From positions 62,001 through 126,000 of the forward strand of contig CAIYLG010000008.1 of the NCBI GenBank assembly GCA_903927025.1: a stretch of DNA of 64,000 bases, read 5' to 3'. The position numbers and the translations under genes are program-made. Positions 28,781 to 38,186 of this stretch are shown here, in pieces (positions within the stretch are counted from its first letter, which is position 1; each line of letters starts with the position of its first letter). Source of the DNA: an uncultured Armatimonadota bacterium. Its GTDB lineage: Bacteria > Armatimonadota > Fimbriimonadia > Fimbriimonadales > Fimbriimonadaceae. Under the pieces are notes generated by a model that worked only from the letters and a program-made list of their open reading frames with translations, was not told the DNA's origin and ran no database searches.

Positions 28781-29206
28781 ATGAGCGAAGAGACACAGAG
28801 ACCGCAGCGCGCAGATAACGGCAACGACCGACTTGCCATTCCCCGCGCAGATAAAGACGCCGCCGAAGGCGGTCAGCGCCTGCGAGGCAAGCGACGACGC
28901 AAAGTCAGCTACCTCACAGCCAATAAGATTTATTACGTCGACTACAAGGAAGTAAATATCCTGCGACGCTTCCTGAATGATCGAGGCAAGATCCTGCCAA
29001 GCCGACAGAGTGGAAACACCGCCGGCCAGCAGCGAATGATCTCCGAGGCCATTCGACGAGCTCGTGAGATGGCCCTCCTCCCATTCGCCGTTCAGGAAAT
29101 GGGTTCGGACCGACGAGAGTTTGGCGCACGCCGCGAGCGATACGCTCCGCGAAACAACGACCAGCAGCAGTCAGCTCCAGCTCAGGCACCAGCCGACAAA
29201 GAGTAG
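28781..29206 (+). CDS. rpsR: 30S ribosomal protein S18 with long N- and C-terminal extensions
   Basis: Core VSYLTANKIYYVDYKEVNILRRFLNDRGKILPSRQSGNTAGQQRMISEAIRRAREMALLPF; start MSEETQRP. Confidence 0.93.
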   Translation: MSEETQRPQRADNGNDRLAIPRADKDAAEGGQRLRGKRRRKVSYLTANKIYYVDYKEVNILRRFLNDRGKILPSRQSGNTAGQQRMISEAIRRAREMALLPFAVQEMGSDRREFGARRERYAPRNNDQQQSAPAQAPADKE

Positions 29207-29224
29207 TCTCAACTGAATTGAAAA

Positions 29225-29258
29225 GGGTCCATCCGATTTTCGGATGGACCCTTTTTTT
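29225..29258 (+). terminator. Rho-independent terminator of rpsR
   Basis: GGGTCCATCCG-ATTTT-CGGATGGACCC followed by TTTTTTT: 11-bp perfect stem. Confidence 0.93.
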
Positions 29259-29277
29259 GCATCAAGATGCTCCGGAC

Positions 29278-29498
29278 ATCCCAAAAGGGCAGCGTCAGCG
29301 TAGCCGAGGCTGGTCGCCTCTGCGGCTAACTTCGTTCCGCATTGGCCCCAACCGGCCAAAATCCCAAAGGGATTGCTTCCGCGTAGCGAAGGTTTGCCGC
29401 TCCTGCGGCTAACCTGGAATCACACCAACGGCCGCGGCCCAAATCCCAAAGGGGTTGCTTACGCACGCGGCCATCCTAGCTAACTCGGGCCCATGGCG
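29278..29498. repeat. three degenerate tandem ~82-bp intergenic repeat units
   Basis: ATCCCAAA(A/G)GG... starts at 29278, 29361 and 29443; units 1 and 2 share TGCGGCTAAC, units 2 and 3 share ATCCCAAAGGGRTTGCTTMCGC. Confidence 0.65.
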
Positions 29499-29510
29499 TT
29501 TCGCGACCCG

Positions 29511-30497
29511 CTACCCTGACGTTTCTTCACGACCCGCAAGCGGCTTAACCTGGCGCAACAGATCCTTAAGCGTCAGCACTCCGATCACGCGGCCATCCTC
29601 AACAACCGGAAAGTCACCAGCCTTACGTTCCATCTTTCTGAAGCGTGCTAGGGCTTGATCGGCCGGCAAATCCGGCTCGATCGTATATGCCTTGGTATTC
29701 ATAAACGACTGCGCCTTAGCATGGAGACCATCCGGGTGGTTGACGATATAGCGTCGCAAGTCCCCGTCGCTGATGAGGCCCAGAAGATGCTGGTCTTCAT
29801 TGACGATACAGGCCGCACCCACCGGCGCTGAGGAAATGGCTGCCATCACTTCCAACACATCCGCCTCTGGTCCCACAACCGCGATCTCCTCGTAAGGAAC
29901 CATGAGGGACCTCACCGGAGTCAGCTGCTTGCCCAAGGAACCCTTTGGATGCCGTTCGTGGAAATCCTTGGGGGTAAATCCGCGCCTGTCCATAACGCAA
30001 ATGGCCAGTGCATCACTCAGCGCCAACATAACAGTCGTGCTGGTGGTAGGTGCAAGCTTATGGGAACACGCCTCCTTCGTCACGTGAGTGTTGAGACTAA
30101 TGGCAGACTGCTTCGCTGCTGTGCTCTCCGGATTGCCGGTGATAAGGATCACCTTTGCGCCAAGGAGGTGAATCGGTTCAAACAGGTGAAGAATCTCGTC
30201 TGTCTCACCGCTATGGCTGTACATCAGCACGATATCGTCTCCCGTCACCATACCGAGGTCTCCATGGACCGCCTCAGCGGCATGAAGGAAAAGACTGGGA
30301 GTGCCGGTGCTGCTTAGGGTTGCCGCCATCTTCTTAGCGATATGGCCAGACTTGCCCACGCCACAGGTAACCACTCGACCGACGCACTCAAAAATGAGGT
30401 TTACCGCTTGATCAAAGGAATCATCTAGCTGGTCGGCACAAGCCGTGATGGCCGCCGACTCCATTGCCAGCACCCTGCGTCCCGTTTCAATGCTCAT
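29511..30497 (-). CDS. kdsD: KpsF/GutQ family sugar-phosphate isomerase (arabinose-5-phosphate isomerase type) with CBS domains
   Basis: VTCGVGKSGHIAKKMAATLSSTGTPSLFLHAAEAVHGDLGMV; C-terminal CBS pair. Confidence 0.9.
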   Translation of the reverse strand: MSIETGRRVLAMESAAITACADQLDDSFDQAVNLIFECVGRVVTCGVGKSGHIAKKMAATLSSTGTPSLFLHAAEAVHGDLGMVTGDDIVLMYSHSGETDEILHLFEPIHLLGAKVILITGNPESTAAKQSAISLNTHVTKEACSHKLAPTTSTTVMLALSDALAICVMDRRGFTPKDFHERHPKGSLGKQLTPVRSLMVPYEEIAVVGPEADVLEVMAAISSAPVGAACIVNEDQHLLGLISDGDLRRYIVNHPDGLHAKAQSFMNTKAYTIEPDLPADQALARFRKMERKAGDFPVVEDGRVIGVLTLKDLLRQVKPLAGREETSG

Positions 30498-30511
30498 GCT
30501 TGGCAACGATT

Positions 30512-31474
30512 CTACCGCTTGCCCAGAATCGTCTTTCCAAACAGCGAACTGAGCCATTCGACCGACATCTTTGCCGTCTCGTTGCGAGAGTCAATCAGAG
30601 GGTTTGTCTCCACTAAATCCACCCCAACCAGCCGATATGGGCAGTCCTGCAGCGCCAGCGCCTCACAGATGAGTTCGGCTGTCAGATGCGCCTCTCGATA
30701 CGTTAAGCCGCCTCGTACATCGGTTCCGGTTCCAGGTGCCACCTTGGGGTCAACGGCATCGACATCAAACGAGACCCACAGGTTTTTCACCCCGCACTCG
30801 CAATACCACTCATCAATCTGGGCGATCATTTCTTCAACGCCACTACGGTCGATGTGGTGCATCGTGACCGGAAAGCCAGCGAGACGAGACCTTTCTGCAG
30901 GGTCCACGTCCCTAAGCCCAAACCAAGCTGTCGACTTAAGGTCAAGTCGATATTCGGGGCCAAGAGCGTTCAGAAAATCCTGCCACTCCGAGTCGGGCAT
31001 TCCTTCCGTTTCGCTGGGCATTCCTGCGAGCGCAGCCAATGGCATCCCGTGCAGTGCCCCGGTGTCGGATGTTCCAGGAGTGTTGATATCGGCGTGAGCA
31101 TCAATCCAAAGCACTCCAAGGTCTCCCTCAAAGTGCTGAAGCGCCGCACTGATGCCACCCGCCACAATAGTGTGCTCGCCGCCGAGGACCACCGGAATGC
31201 GCCCCTCTCGAAGACTCTCAAGGGCCATCCCTCGCAGCTGGGACACACACCTGAGCATGGGCCTAAAATTCTTAAGTCCCCCTTCTTCTGTGCACTCAGG
31301 CAACGCCTGAACATCCCCGCAGTCGACCACGTTCAGGTCGAGCGCTTCTAGCGCTTCAACAAGCCCTGCAAGCCGAATCGCGGCAGGGCCCAACCGACTG
31401 CCGAGCCTTCTGCCGCACAGATCAAAGGGTGCACCAATGACGTCAATCACGGCCCAGTGTAACCCACTTGCCAC
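30512..31474 (-). CDS. arginase/agmatinase family protein, arginase-like
   Basis: VVLGGEHTIVAGG, LWIDAHADINTP, VSFDVDAVDPKVAPGTGTDVRGGLTYREA metal-binding motifs. Confidence 0.9.
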   Translation of the reverse strand: MASGLHWAVIDVIGAPFDLCGRRLGSRLGPAAIRLAGLVEALEALDLNVVDCGDVQALPECTEEGGLKNFRPMLRCVSQLRGMALESLREGRIPVVLGGEHTIVAGGISAALQHFEGDLGVLWIDAHADINTPGTSDTGALHGMPLAALAGMPSETEGMPDSEWQDFLNALGPEYRLDLKSTAWFGLRDVDPAERSRLAGFPVTMHHIDRSGVEEMIAQIDEWYCECGVKNLWVSFDVDAVDPKVAPGTGTDVRGGLTYREAHLTAELICEALALQDCPYRLVGVDLVETNPLIDSRNETAKMSVEWLSSLFGKTILGKR

Positions 31475-31498
31475 TTGGTCGCGGTACCCTCTTTACTC

Positions 31499-32062
31499 AT
31501 GCAAGTTGGCGTCGTCGCGATCCAGGGAGATTTTCAGAAGCATATTGATGCCTTGCAGAGTTGCCGAGAGGGAATCGTGGCAAAGGAAGTCCGGACACCG
31601 GAGGACCTCGCCCAGGTAGAAAGGCTGATCCTGCCAGGCGGAGAAAGCACCACGGTGGGCCTTCTCATGCAGCGCTACGGCCTCGGGGATGCAATTAAGA
31701 AAGCAGCCGACGAAGATATGCCGATTTGGGGCACCTGCATGGGAATGATTCTCATGGCAAGCCGAGTATCCGGTCGCGCCCAGTACACCCTCGACCTACT
31801 GAATATCGAGGTCACAAGAAATGCTTTTGGCGCCCAGGTTCACAGCTTTGAGGATGCCGTTGAGGTCACAGGCTTAGACCAGCCGGTCCTCGGCGTATTC
31901 ATCCGAGCTCCTATCGTCAGCCAAGTCGAAGCTCCGGCAGAGATCTTTGCCCAGTACATGGGAAAGGTCGTCGGTGTGCGGCAAGGAAAGCGGCTGGGAA
32001 CCTCCTTCCATCCTGAACTGACCGACGACCTCCAGCTCCACGAATACTTTCTGAAGCTCTAG
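31499..32062 (+). CDS. pdxT: pyridoxal 5'-phosphate synthase glutaminase subunit
   Basis: MQVGVVAIQGDFQKHIDAL, LILPGGESTTVGLLMQRYGL, IWGTCMGMILMAS, GTSFHPELTDD. Confidence 0.93.
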   Translation: MQVGVVAIQGDFQKHIDALQSCREGIVAKEVRTPEDLAQVERLILPGGESTTVGLLMQRYGLGDAIKKAADEDMPIWGTCMGMILMASRVSGRAQYTLDLLNIEVTRNAFGAQVHSFEDAVEVTGLDQPVLGVFIRAPIVSQVEAPAEIFAQYMGKVVGVRQGKRLGTSFHPELTDDLQLHEYFLKL

Positions 32063-32068
32063 ACAGAC

Positions 32069-33121
32069 TTAATCGCTTTGCTCGAGGCGCTTCCCGTTGA
32101 GCAACACTTCATCTTTAATGAGTGGAAGGAGCGCATCAATCGGCACAAACAGCACTCCGTTCTTGTCTAGCAGAGGTCTGGGAAGCTCAATGTTCTTTCC
32201 GTCCAGCCTGGCATCCTTGGACCCGATGAGAAGCCGGATATTCAGGTCAGCACCGTCTACATAAACCGTCCCGTTCGGGCGTCGGTCCACGTCGAGACCA
32301 AACTGCCTGGCTGCAGGATCAAGCGGCACCATCAGGTTTTTCCCTACGCGGTAAGGAAGCGCATCGTCTGGAAACTCCATCAACTTGTCGTGGAAGCTGA
32401 GACGGATGTTGTAGCGATTTTCAAGTTCAATGATGCCTCGCTGACGAACCGGATCACTCATTCGTCGGTCAAGTCGGCTGTTGACCTCCAATCTGGAAGG
32501 CGGCGCTGAAGGCCCCGACTGAATCGTGACTGACTCGTTAATTAGAGCCCCGATTCTCTCTCCCTGTTTGACCACCAGGTTGGTGTCCCTGTCCCGGTCA
32601 TTCTGAGCTGCAATTGACCCAACGATGGTTCCAAGAATCGTCCCCGTGATCCGTCGATGGAAGATTGAGCCAACGATGAATCCTCCCACCGCCCCACCAA
32701 TGACATCGCTTTGCTGCTTTCGAACATCCTGCTTGGCAACCATACGGCCGTCCCCATCTCGTGTGAGATACCGATTATCTAAAGGCAACGGTGAGGCATC
32801 CAATAACACTCGGGTGTGATCTGGAAGGATGATATGGTGAAATCTCAAATCCATGCTGGAGGAGCGGTTTCCTCGGGCAACGTGGATTCTTTCGATCGTT
32901 CCCTCTAGCTCGGTTCCCTTTGGAACGAGATCCGTGTCCCGGACTTTTACGAAGAATGTGTCGCCAGGGCGATTCTCCTTGAGCGTGAGGCTAGATTCAA
33001 ACTCGACAGGCAGAATCATGTCTCGCCGAAGTGTAAGGGTGTCCGCTGATGCGACCAAGGGGAGAATGCCAAACAAGGCAAAACCAGCTACGTTCCGTGC
33101 AATCGAAAAGGCGTTACGCAT
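32069..33121 (-). CDS. secreted stalk / copper-amine-oxidase-N-like domain protein with glycine-zipper segment
   Basis: Signal peptide; GGAVGGFIVGSIFHRRITGTILGTIVGSIAA; C-terminal repeats GKNIELPRPLLDKNGVLFVPIDALLPLI. Confidence 0.65.
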   Translation of the reverse strand: MRNAFSIARNVAGFALFGILPLVASADTLTLRRDMILPVEFESSLTLKENRPGDTFFVKVRDTDLVPKGTELEGTIERIHVARGNRSSSMDLRFHHIILPDHTRVLLDASPLPLDNRYLTRDGDGRMVAKQDVRKQQSDVIGGAVGGFIVGSIFHRRITGTILGTIVGSIAAQNDRDRDTNLVVKQGERIGALINESVTIQSGPSAPPSRLEVNSRLDRRMSDPVRQRGIIELENRYNIRLSFHDKLMEFPDDALPYRVGKNLMVPLDPAARQFGLDVDRRPNGTVYVDGADLNIRLLIGSKDARLDGKNIELPRPLLDKNGVLFVPIDALLPLIKDEVLLNGKRLEQSD

Positions 33122-33176
33122 TTATCAATCCTCTCAAAGAGTTCTATCTCTTCGTACGCCAATTGAGTTTCCAAAT

Positions 33177-34211
33177 TCAGGGTCTCAGCGAGATCTGAAT
33201 GTCACCTTGGAGCCTTCTAACGCGGGTGACTGAGAGTGAAGGGGCGTCCGTGATCGAAGCCAGACCAGGAAGTTCGGCCCAATTGGGACCCGCCCCCAGG
33301 ACCTTCGCCCCTAAAAACAGTTCAACCTTGTCGAACAGTCGCGCCTTAAGGAACTGACTCAGGGTCAGAGCGCCACCCTCTACCAACACACCGTTGATTC
33401 CCTGTTCGAACAATGCCGCCGCAAGCTCGTGGACATCAAAGCCCTCTGAACCGTATGCGACACCTAGATGACCGCGAGTGAGGTGAATCGTCGGTGCCGA
33501 AGCATCGAAGACCTTCCAATGGGATCCCAATTTGCCCAGTGGATCCAGAACGATGCGAACCGGTTGATTCTTCACACCCGGTATGCGTGCGGTCAGTTGA
33601 GGGTCATCCATTTCCACCGTTCGCCGTCCTACGAGAACAGCACCACAAAGTGCCCTCAGTCGATGCCCTTCACGGCGCGCAGCTGGCCCGGTGATCCACT
33701 TGCTTTCCCCATTGGGAAGGGCGGTGCGTCCATCAAGGCTTGAAGCAGCCTTCAGCACGATGTGGGGCCGTCGCTTCTCCATCGCCAGCAGGAACTGTGT
33801 ATTCGCTGCCGCCGCCTCGTCCTGAAGGACACCTGATTCAACCTCTATTCCCGCCGCACGGAGCTTATCTAGTCCTCCCATCGCCTTCGGGTTGGGATCC
33901 AAACACGCGACGACCACTCGGCGAACCCCCGCATGAATGAGGGCATCGGCACAGGGAGGTGTTCGACCAAAGTGAGTGCACGGCTCCAGCGTCACGTAGG
34001 CAGCCGCACCTCGTGCAGCCTCCCCAGCGACCTTGAGTGCCTCAGCTTCTGCATGAAGTCCACCGGCGAAGTGGTGGTACCCCTCACCGACAATTTGATC
34101 CCCCTGGCATATGACGCAGCCTACATGGGGGTTGGGAGCGGGAAAGCCTCGGCGAGAAATTTCAATCGCCCGACGCATGAACCGAGCGTCAAGATTGCGA
34201 TCAGCTGCCAT
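33177..34211 (-). CDS. ribD: bifunctional diaminohydroxyphosphoribosylaminopyrimidine deaminase / 5-amino-6-(5-phosphoribosylamino)uracil reductase
   Basis: MRRAIEISRRGFPAPNPHVGCVI, HAEAEAL, YVTLEPCTHFGRTPPCADALI; C-terminal reductase domain. Confidence 0.95.
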   Translation of the reverse strand: MAADRNLDARFMRRAIEISRRGFPAPNPHVGCVICQGDQIVGEGYHHFAGGLHAEAEALKVAGEAARGAAAYVTLEPCTHFGRTPPCADALIHAGVRRVVVACLDPNPKAMGGLDKLRAAGIEVESGVLQDEAAAANTQFLLAMEKRRPHIVLKAASSLDGRTALPNGESKWITGPAARREGHRLRALCGAVLVGRRTVEMDDPQLTARIPGVKNQPVRIVLDPLGKLGSHWKVFDASAPTIHLTRGHLGVAYGSEGFDVHELAAALFEQGINGVLVEGGALTLSQFLKARLFDKVELFLGAKVLGAGPNWAELPGLASITDAPSLSVTRVRRLQGDIQISLRP

Positions 34212-34512
34212 CTGGCTTCTCGGCTGTGCGCTTCTGATCGGCGATAGCACCTTCAATCATCGCCTGCATATTCTGCATTGCTCGATCTCGATACTCCTGA
34301 TTGGCAATTCGAACCAGCTTAATCGCCCCCACTCCTGCCCCGACGAGGGTGACGATGAGCACCGTGGTAAACGCAAGCGCCCTTTGACTGTAATGGAGCG
34401 CTTCAATCCGCTTAACAGGCTTGTGTGGCAACGGACCAACAATCACCGATCGCCCTACCATGAGTGCCAATGCCCCGAAAAGCATCGCTGTCGTGAAAAG
34501 CCTCAGCCACAT
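34201..34512 (-). CDS. small putative membrane protein
   Basis: 103-aa ORF with two hydrophobic segments, overlapping neighbours on both sides in a coupled operon. Confidence 0.65.
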   Translation of the reverse strand: MWLRLFTTAMLFGALALMVGRSVIVGPLPHKPVKRIEALHYSQRALAFTTVLIVTLVGAGVGAIKLVRIANQEYRDRAMQNMQAMIEGAIADQKRTAEKPDGS

Positions 34513-35147
34513 AGCCTCACCAGTTCCTGAGTCGCCTCAGCAAGATTTACCGCACGGGCAAGGTGGCTGCCCACCACGAAAACGTTGGCTCCTGCCGCTC
34601 GCGCTTCTGGCAGCGTCTTTGGATCAATTCCGCCGTCCACTTCAATGAGCACATCGGGCCTAATCTCACGGATCCGGGCTGTCTTCTTCAGAGCAGATCG
34701 GATAAAGGACTGTCCGCCCCAGCCAGGATTAACGGTCATGACCAGCACGATATCCACCATGTCCAAAACCGGCTCGATGGCTTCGACCGGAGTCCCTGGG
34801 TTGATCGCAATTCCCGCCTCGACTCCCATGGACTTCAGTGTTTGAATGAGCCGATGGCTGTGAATCGTTGCTTCTGCGTGAAAAATAATTCGCGTGCACC
34901 CTGCAGCCGCAAAAGGTTCGAACTGCCTCTCAGGTGTCTCCACCATCAAGTGCGCCTCGTAGACCGCGTTCGCGGCCGATTTAAGTGCCTTCACATACGA
35001 GTCACCAAAGGTGATCGGAGGCACGAACTGTCCGTCCATCACGTCTAAGTGGACGATATCTGCTCCGTTCGAAACTAAGGTCGAGACCGACTCACGAAGA
35101 TTCGTGAGATCAAAAGACAGAATGGATGGGGCGAGGTGGCAGTTCAA
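34503..35147 (-). CDS. rpe: ribulose-phosphate 3-epimerase
   Basis: APSILSFDLTNLRESV, VHLDVMDGQFVPPITFG, MTVNPGWGGQSFI, EVDGGIDPKTL. Confidence 0.96.
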   Translation of the reverse strand: MNCHLAPSILSFDLTNLRESVSTLVSNGADIVHLDVMDGQFVPPITFGDSYVKALKSAANAVYEAHLMVETPERQFEPFAAAGCTRIIFHAEATIHSHRLIQTLKSMGVEAGIAINPGTPVEAIEPVLDMVDIVLVMTVNPGWGGQSFIRSALKKTARIREIRPDVLIEVDGGIDPKTLPEARAAGANVFVVGSHLARAVNLAEATQELVRLCG

Positions 35148-36961
35148 TTCCCGGCTCCTGTGGTGTCTGTACTTTCTGGGTGAATTGATTCGTCCGTTGA
35201 AGCCTGTCCCTGCGTGTCCGTATCCACTGATTTCACAAGAGTCCCGTCGTAATAGATGTTGAATGTAGCCTGCTGCTTCTTGCCGCGTGCCGTCACGTTG
35301 AAGGTGTCGCCAGGTTTGTGGGCAACTTCGTAGACCGTCTTGACTCCACTTTCGTCCAGCATATCGATCTTGACTCTGGCTGGATGAGTCAGGGTGCTGA
35401 GATCAAAGTGAAGGCGGTAGGTATAGCCATCCTTTTCACCAACCACGGTTGTGTCGTCGTCCGGCCCTTTGCTAACGATCAGGCGGATGATAGACTGCCG
35501 TTCCACTAAAGTGCGCGCACCAGGTTCTGACCGAACGATGCTGCCGGGAGGGACCTTTGAGTCCGTAACCGTCGCGGTTGCATTCGAAATATCCAGATTC
35601 AGGGTGGCAAGCAGCGCTTTAGCCTTATCTACTGTGAGCCCGGAAAGATCTGGCACCGCTACGTATCGAGAGCCAGAACTGACCACAACCGAGACCTGTC
35701 CCCCCTCCCGGATTTTTTGGCCAGGTTCTGGATCAACATCAAGAATGCTGTCCTGCGGAAGCTTGTCACTAGACTGATGCCTGGAAATTCTTATGGTGAG
35801 TTTGCTTTGACTCAGCAGGTTTTTCGCTTCGGCAATGTTCAGCGTCTGAATCTTTGGCACCGTGACCCAAACCGGCTTGCTCAGGTTCTGGATGATCCAC
35901 ATCCCCATCACCACGAGGCACAGGGTTCCGCCGAAGGTGAACAAGATCCACATCCAAATCGGCACATCCCGCTCTCTTGCCTCCGAGTCTTTCCCTTTCT
36001 TCTTCTTCTTGGAGGCTTCACGAATCGCAGACATTCGCGGTGCGACGGGCTGAGGACGCCCAGCAGGACCTTTCCCAGTCTTGGTGGGTCCAGGATCAAC
36101 CGGCTCCGGCGAAAGCGGCCAGGAGAGCGATCGCCCGAACCTCAGCGCATCCTGAAGGATTCGAAGGTCGGCCAGCATCTCGCTCGCATTGCCATACCGA
36201 TACCTGGGGTCTTTGGACATCGCCTTCTTCACAATCTCATCTAAGACCACGGGCACTGCTAGGCTGACCGCACGTAGGCTTGGAGTTTGGGACGTTGAGT
36301 GCTGCATCGCCATCGCGATCGCTGTCTCTGCTTGATAGGGCGACCTGCCCACAATCAGCTCGTACAGCAGCACACCCACCGCGTAGACGTCGGATGCTGT
36401 GCTCGGCATCGCACCGGCGCTCACTTCTGGTGCGAGATAAGGCGCCATTCCCGGAAGCACAACCATGCCAGCGGTAGAACTTGCTGAATACGCCTCCCAT
36501 ATTCCTGTCAACTGGATGCGAACGTCTCCATCCGCCATCACCGCCATGTTCTGAGGGTTGAGATCACCGTGAACCAATCCCGTGCGGTGGATAGAATCCA
36601 GCGCATGAAGGATGCTGATAGCGGTACCGACAGACACTGGGATCGAGAACGGCGCAAGCTTTTTGATGCGATCCGCCAAACTTGGACCTCGAGTAAGGTC
36701 TCCTAGAATGAATGGAGTTGATTCATCCGACTCAAGGCTCAGTAGCCGCTCAATGTTCGCGCTTTGGATGACGCTGTACTTCTGAACCGTTTGCGACAGT
36801 CGATCAATAAAGGCCCCCTCGGATGAGAACGGCAGCTTGATCACACGAATTGAGAGGTCGCGGCCCTGGATCCGATCTCGAGCCGAATATGTTGAAAAGA
36901 TGGGGCCGTCCTGAAGGAGCCCGACTAGCTCATAGCGAGCCTTCAGCAGGCGCCCTATCAC
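35144..36961 (-). CDS. PASTA-domain Ser/Thr kinase-like protein with degenerate catalytic motifs
   Basis: Kinase fold (RYELVGLLQDG.., HGDLNPQN, YLAPEVSAGAMPSTASDVYAVGVLLYELIVGRSPY), TM segment, two PASTA domains. Confidence 0.85.
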   Translation of the reverse strand: MIGRLLKARYELVGLLQDGPIFSTYSARDRIQGRDLSIRVIKLPFSSEGAFIDRLSQTVQKYSVIQSANIERLLSLESDESTPFILGDLTRGPSLADRIKKLAPFSIPVSVGTAISILHALDSIHRTGLVHGDLNPQNMAVMADGDVRIQLTGIWEAYSASSTAGMVVLPGMAPYLAPEVSAGAMPSTASDVYAVGVLLYELIVGRSPYQAETAIAMAMQHSTSQTPSLRAVSLAVPVVLDEIVKKAMSKDPRYRYGNASEMLADLRILQDALRFGRSLSWPLSPEPVDPGPTKTGKGPAGRPQPVAPRMSAIREASKKKKKGKDSEARERDVPIWMWILFTFGGTLCLVVMGMWIIQNLSKPVWVTVPKIQTLNIAEAKNLLSQSKLTIRISRHQSSDKLPQDSILDVDPEPGQKIREGGQVSVVVSSGSRYVAVPDLSGLTVDKAKALLATLNLDISNATATVTDSKVPPGSIVRSEPGARTLVERQSIIRLIVSKGPDDDTTVVGEKDGYTYRLHFDLSTLTHPARVKIDMLDESGVKTVYEVAHKPGDTFNVTARGKKQQATFNIYYDGTLVKSVDTDTQGQASTDESIHPESTDTTGAGN

Positions 36962-37167
36962 TGTTCATCCGCCCCTGGTTCTCGGACGAGTGCACAGAGG
37001 ACAGAGAGTACAAGGACCCCTAGTGCAATCCACTGAGTTTGGGGGCAATCCACCTTTTTGGCGTATGCCTCAGTGGACCCAGACATTACAGCCGCCTGGC
37101 TGGCACCGTACCCGCCCACTAGGAGAACCAGCACGACCAGAGAAAGGATTGGTCGAAGGTTCTTCAT
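36958..37167 (-). CDS. small membrane protein, two predicted TM segments
   Basis: 69-aa ORF with 4-bp overlaps to neighbours on both sides. Confidence 0.6.
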   Translation of the reverse strand: MKNLRPILSLVVLVLLVGGYGASQAAVMSGSTEAYAKKVDCPQTQWIALGVLVLSVLCALVREPGADEQ

Positions 37168-38186
37168 GATTCTCGCAGGGCCATCCGAATGCTTTCTTCA
37201 GATACGCCTTCTATAAGTTTACAATGTCCGATCTCCGTCAACAAACTGAAAGATAATTTCCCATCAAGAGACTTCTTATCGCCGTACATTGCCGCGATCA
37301 GGGCATCTTCCGATCTTAGGCCAACGTCGGTAACCGGGAGTCCCTGGCAAACAAGAAGCTTTTGAATTTGGTCGGCAGTGCCTTCCTTCGTCAACCCAAG
37401 TCGCTCGCCAAGTCTGGCTTCCACAACCATCCCAACACTAATCGCCTCACCATGCAGCATCTTCCCGTACCCTGAGAAGTGCTCAAGGGCGTGGCCAACG
37501 GTATGTCCGAAATTCAGAATTGCTCTGAGACCCAAAGTTTCGTATTCGTCCTGCTGAACGACTTCTGCCTTAAGAGCAATGCACCGCCCCACCACAGAGA
37601 GGAGGTTGGGGTGAGCTGTGTGGAGTCGATCTGCACTCAAGAGATCTACAAGGGCGGCATCCATGATGAAGCCGTACTTCCACACTTCCGCCATCCCGTT
37701 CATAAATTGGCGCTCAGGCAGCCTGTTCAGCAGGTTTACGTCAATCGTCACCCCGCAAGGTGGATAAAATGCGCCGGCCAAGTTCTTTCCCTCGGGCAGG
37801 TCAATGCCTACCTTTCCGCCAACTGAGGAATCCACCTGTGACAACAGGGTAGTCGGAATTTGGTAGAAAGGCACCCCGCGCATGTAAGCAGAGGCGGCAA
37901 AGCCGACGAGGTCTCCGACAACACCACCACCGACGGCGCAAATCATTGTCTTACGGGATGCCCGCGTTGAAGCGAGCCAAGACAGAATCTGACCAAACAC
38001 CTCTAGGCTCTTACTTGTTTCACCAGGAGGTATTACATAGACGTGGCAAAATCTAACTAGCGAATCGACGGCGTTCGCGACGTTCTCGTCGGTGACGATG
38101 CGCACGTCTGAAGGAAGCGCCTGAAAACACTCCTCTAGGCTCTCAAATCGGACCTCGTACTCGCCGTTTCTATGCTGAATTTGCAT
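37164..38186 (-). CDS. aroB: 3-dehydroquinate synthase
   Basis: AVGGGVVGDLVGFAASAYMRGVPFYQIPTTLLSQVDSSVGGKVGIDLPEGKNLAGAFYPP. Confidence 0.95.
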   Translation of the reverse strand: MQIQHRNGEYEVRFESLEECFQALPSDVRIVTDENVANAVDSLVRFCHVYVIPPGETSKSLEVFGQILSWLASTRASRKTMICAVGGGVVGDLVGFAASAYMRGVPFYQIPTTLLSQVDSSVGGKVGIDLPEGKNLAGAFYPPCGVTIDVNLLNRLPERQFMNGMAEVWKYGFIMDAALVDLLSADRLHTAHPNLLSVVGRCIALKAEVVQQDEYETLGLRAILNFGHTVGHALEHFSGYGKMLHGEAISVGMVVEARLGERLGLTKEGTADQIQKLLVCQGLPVTDVGLRSEDALIAAMYGDKKSLDGKLSFSLLTEIGHCKLIEGVSEESIRMALRES

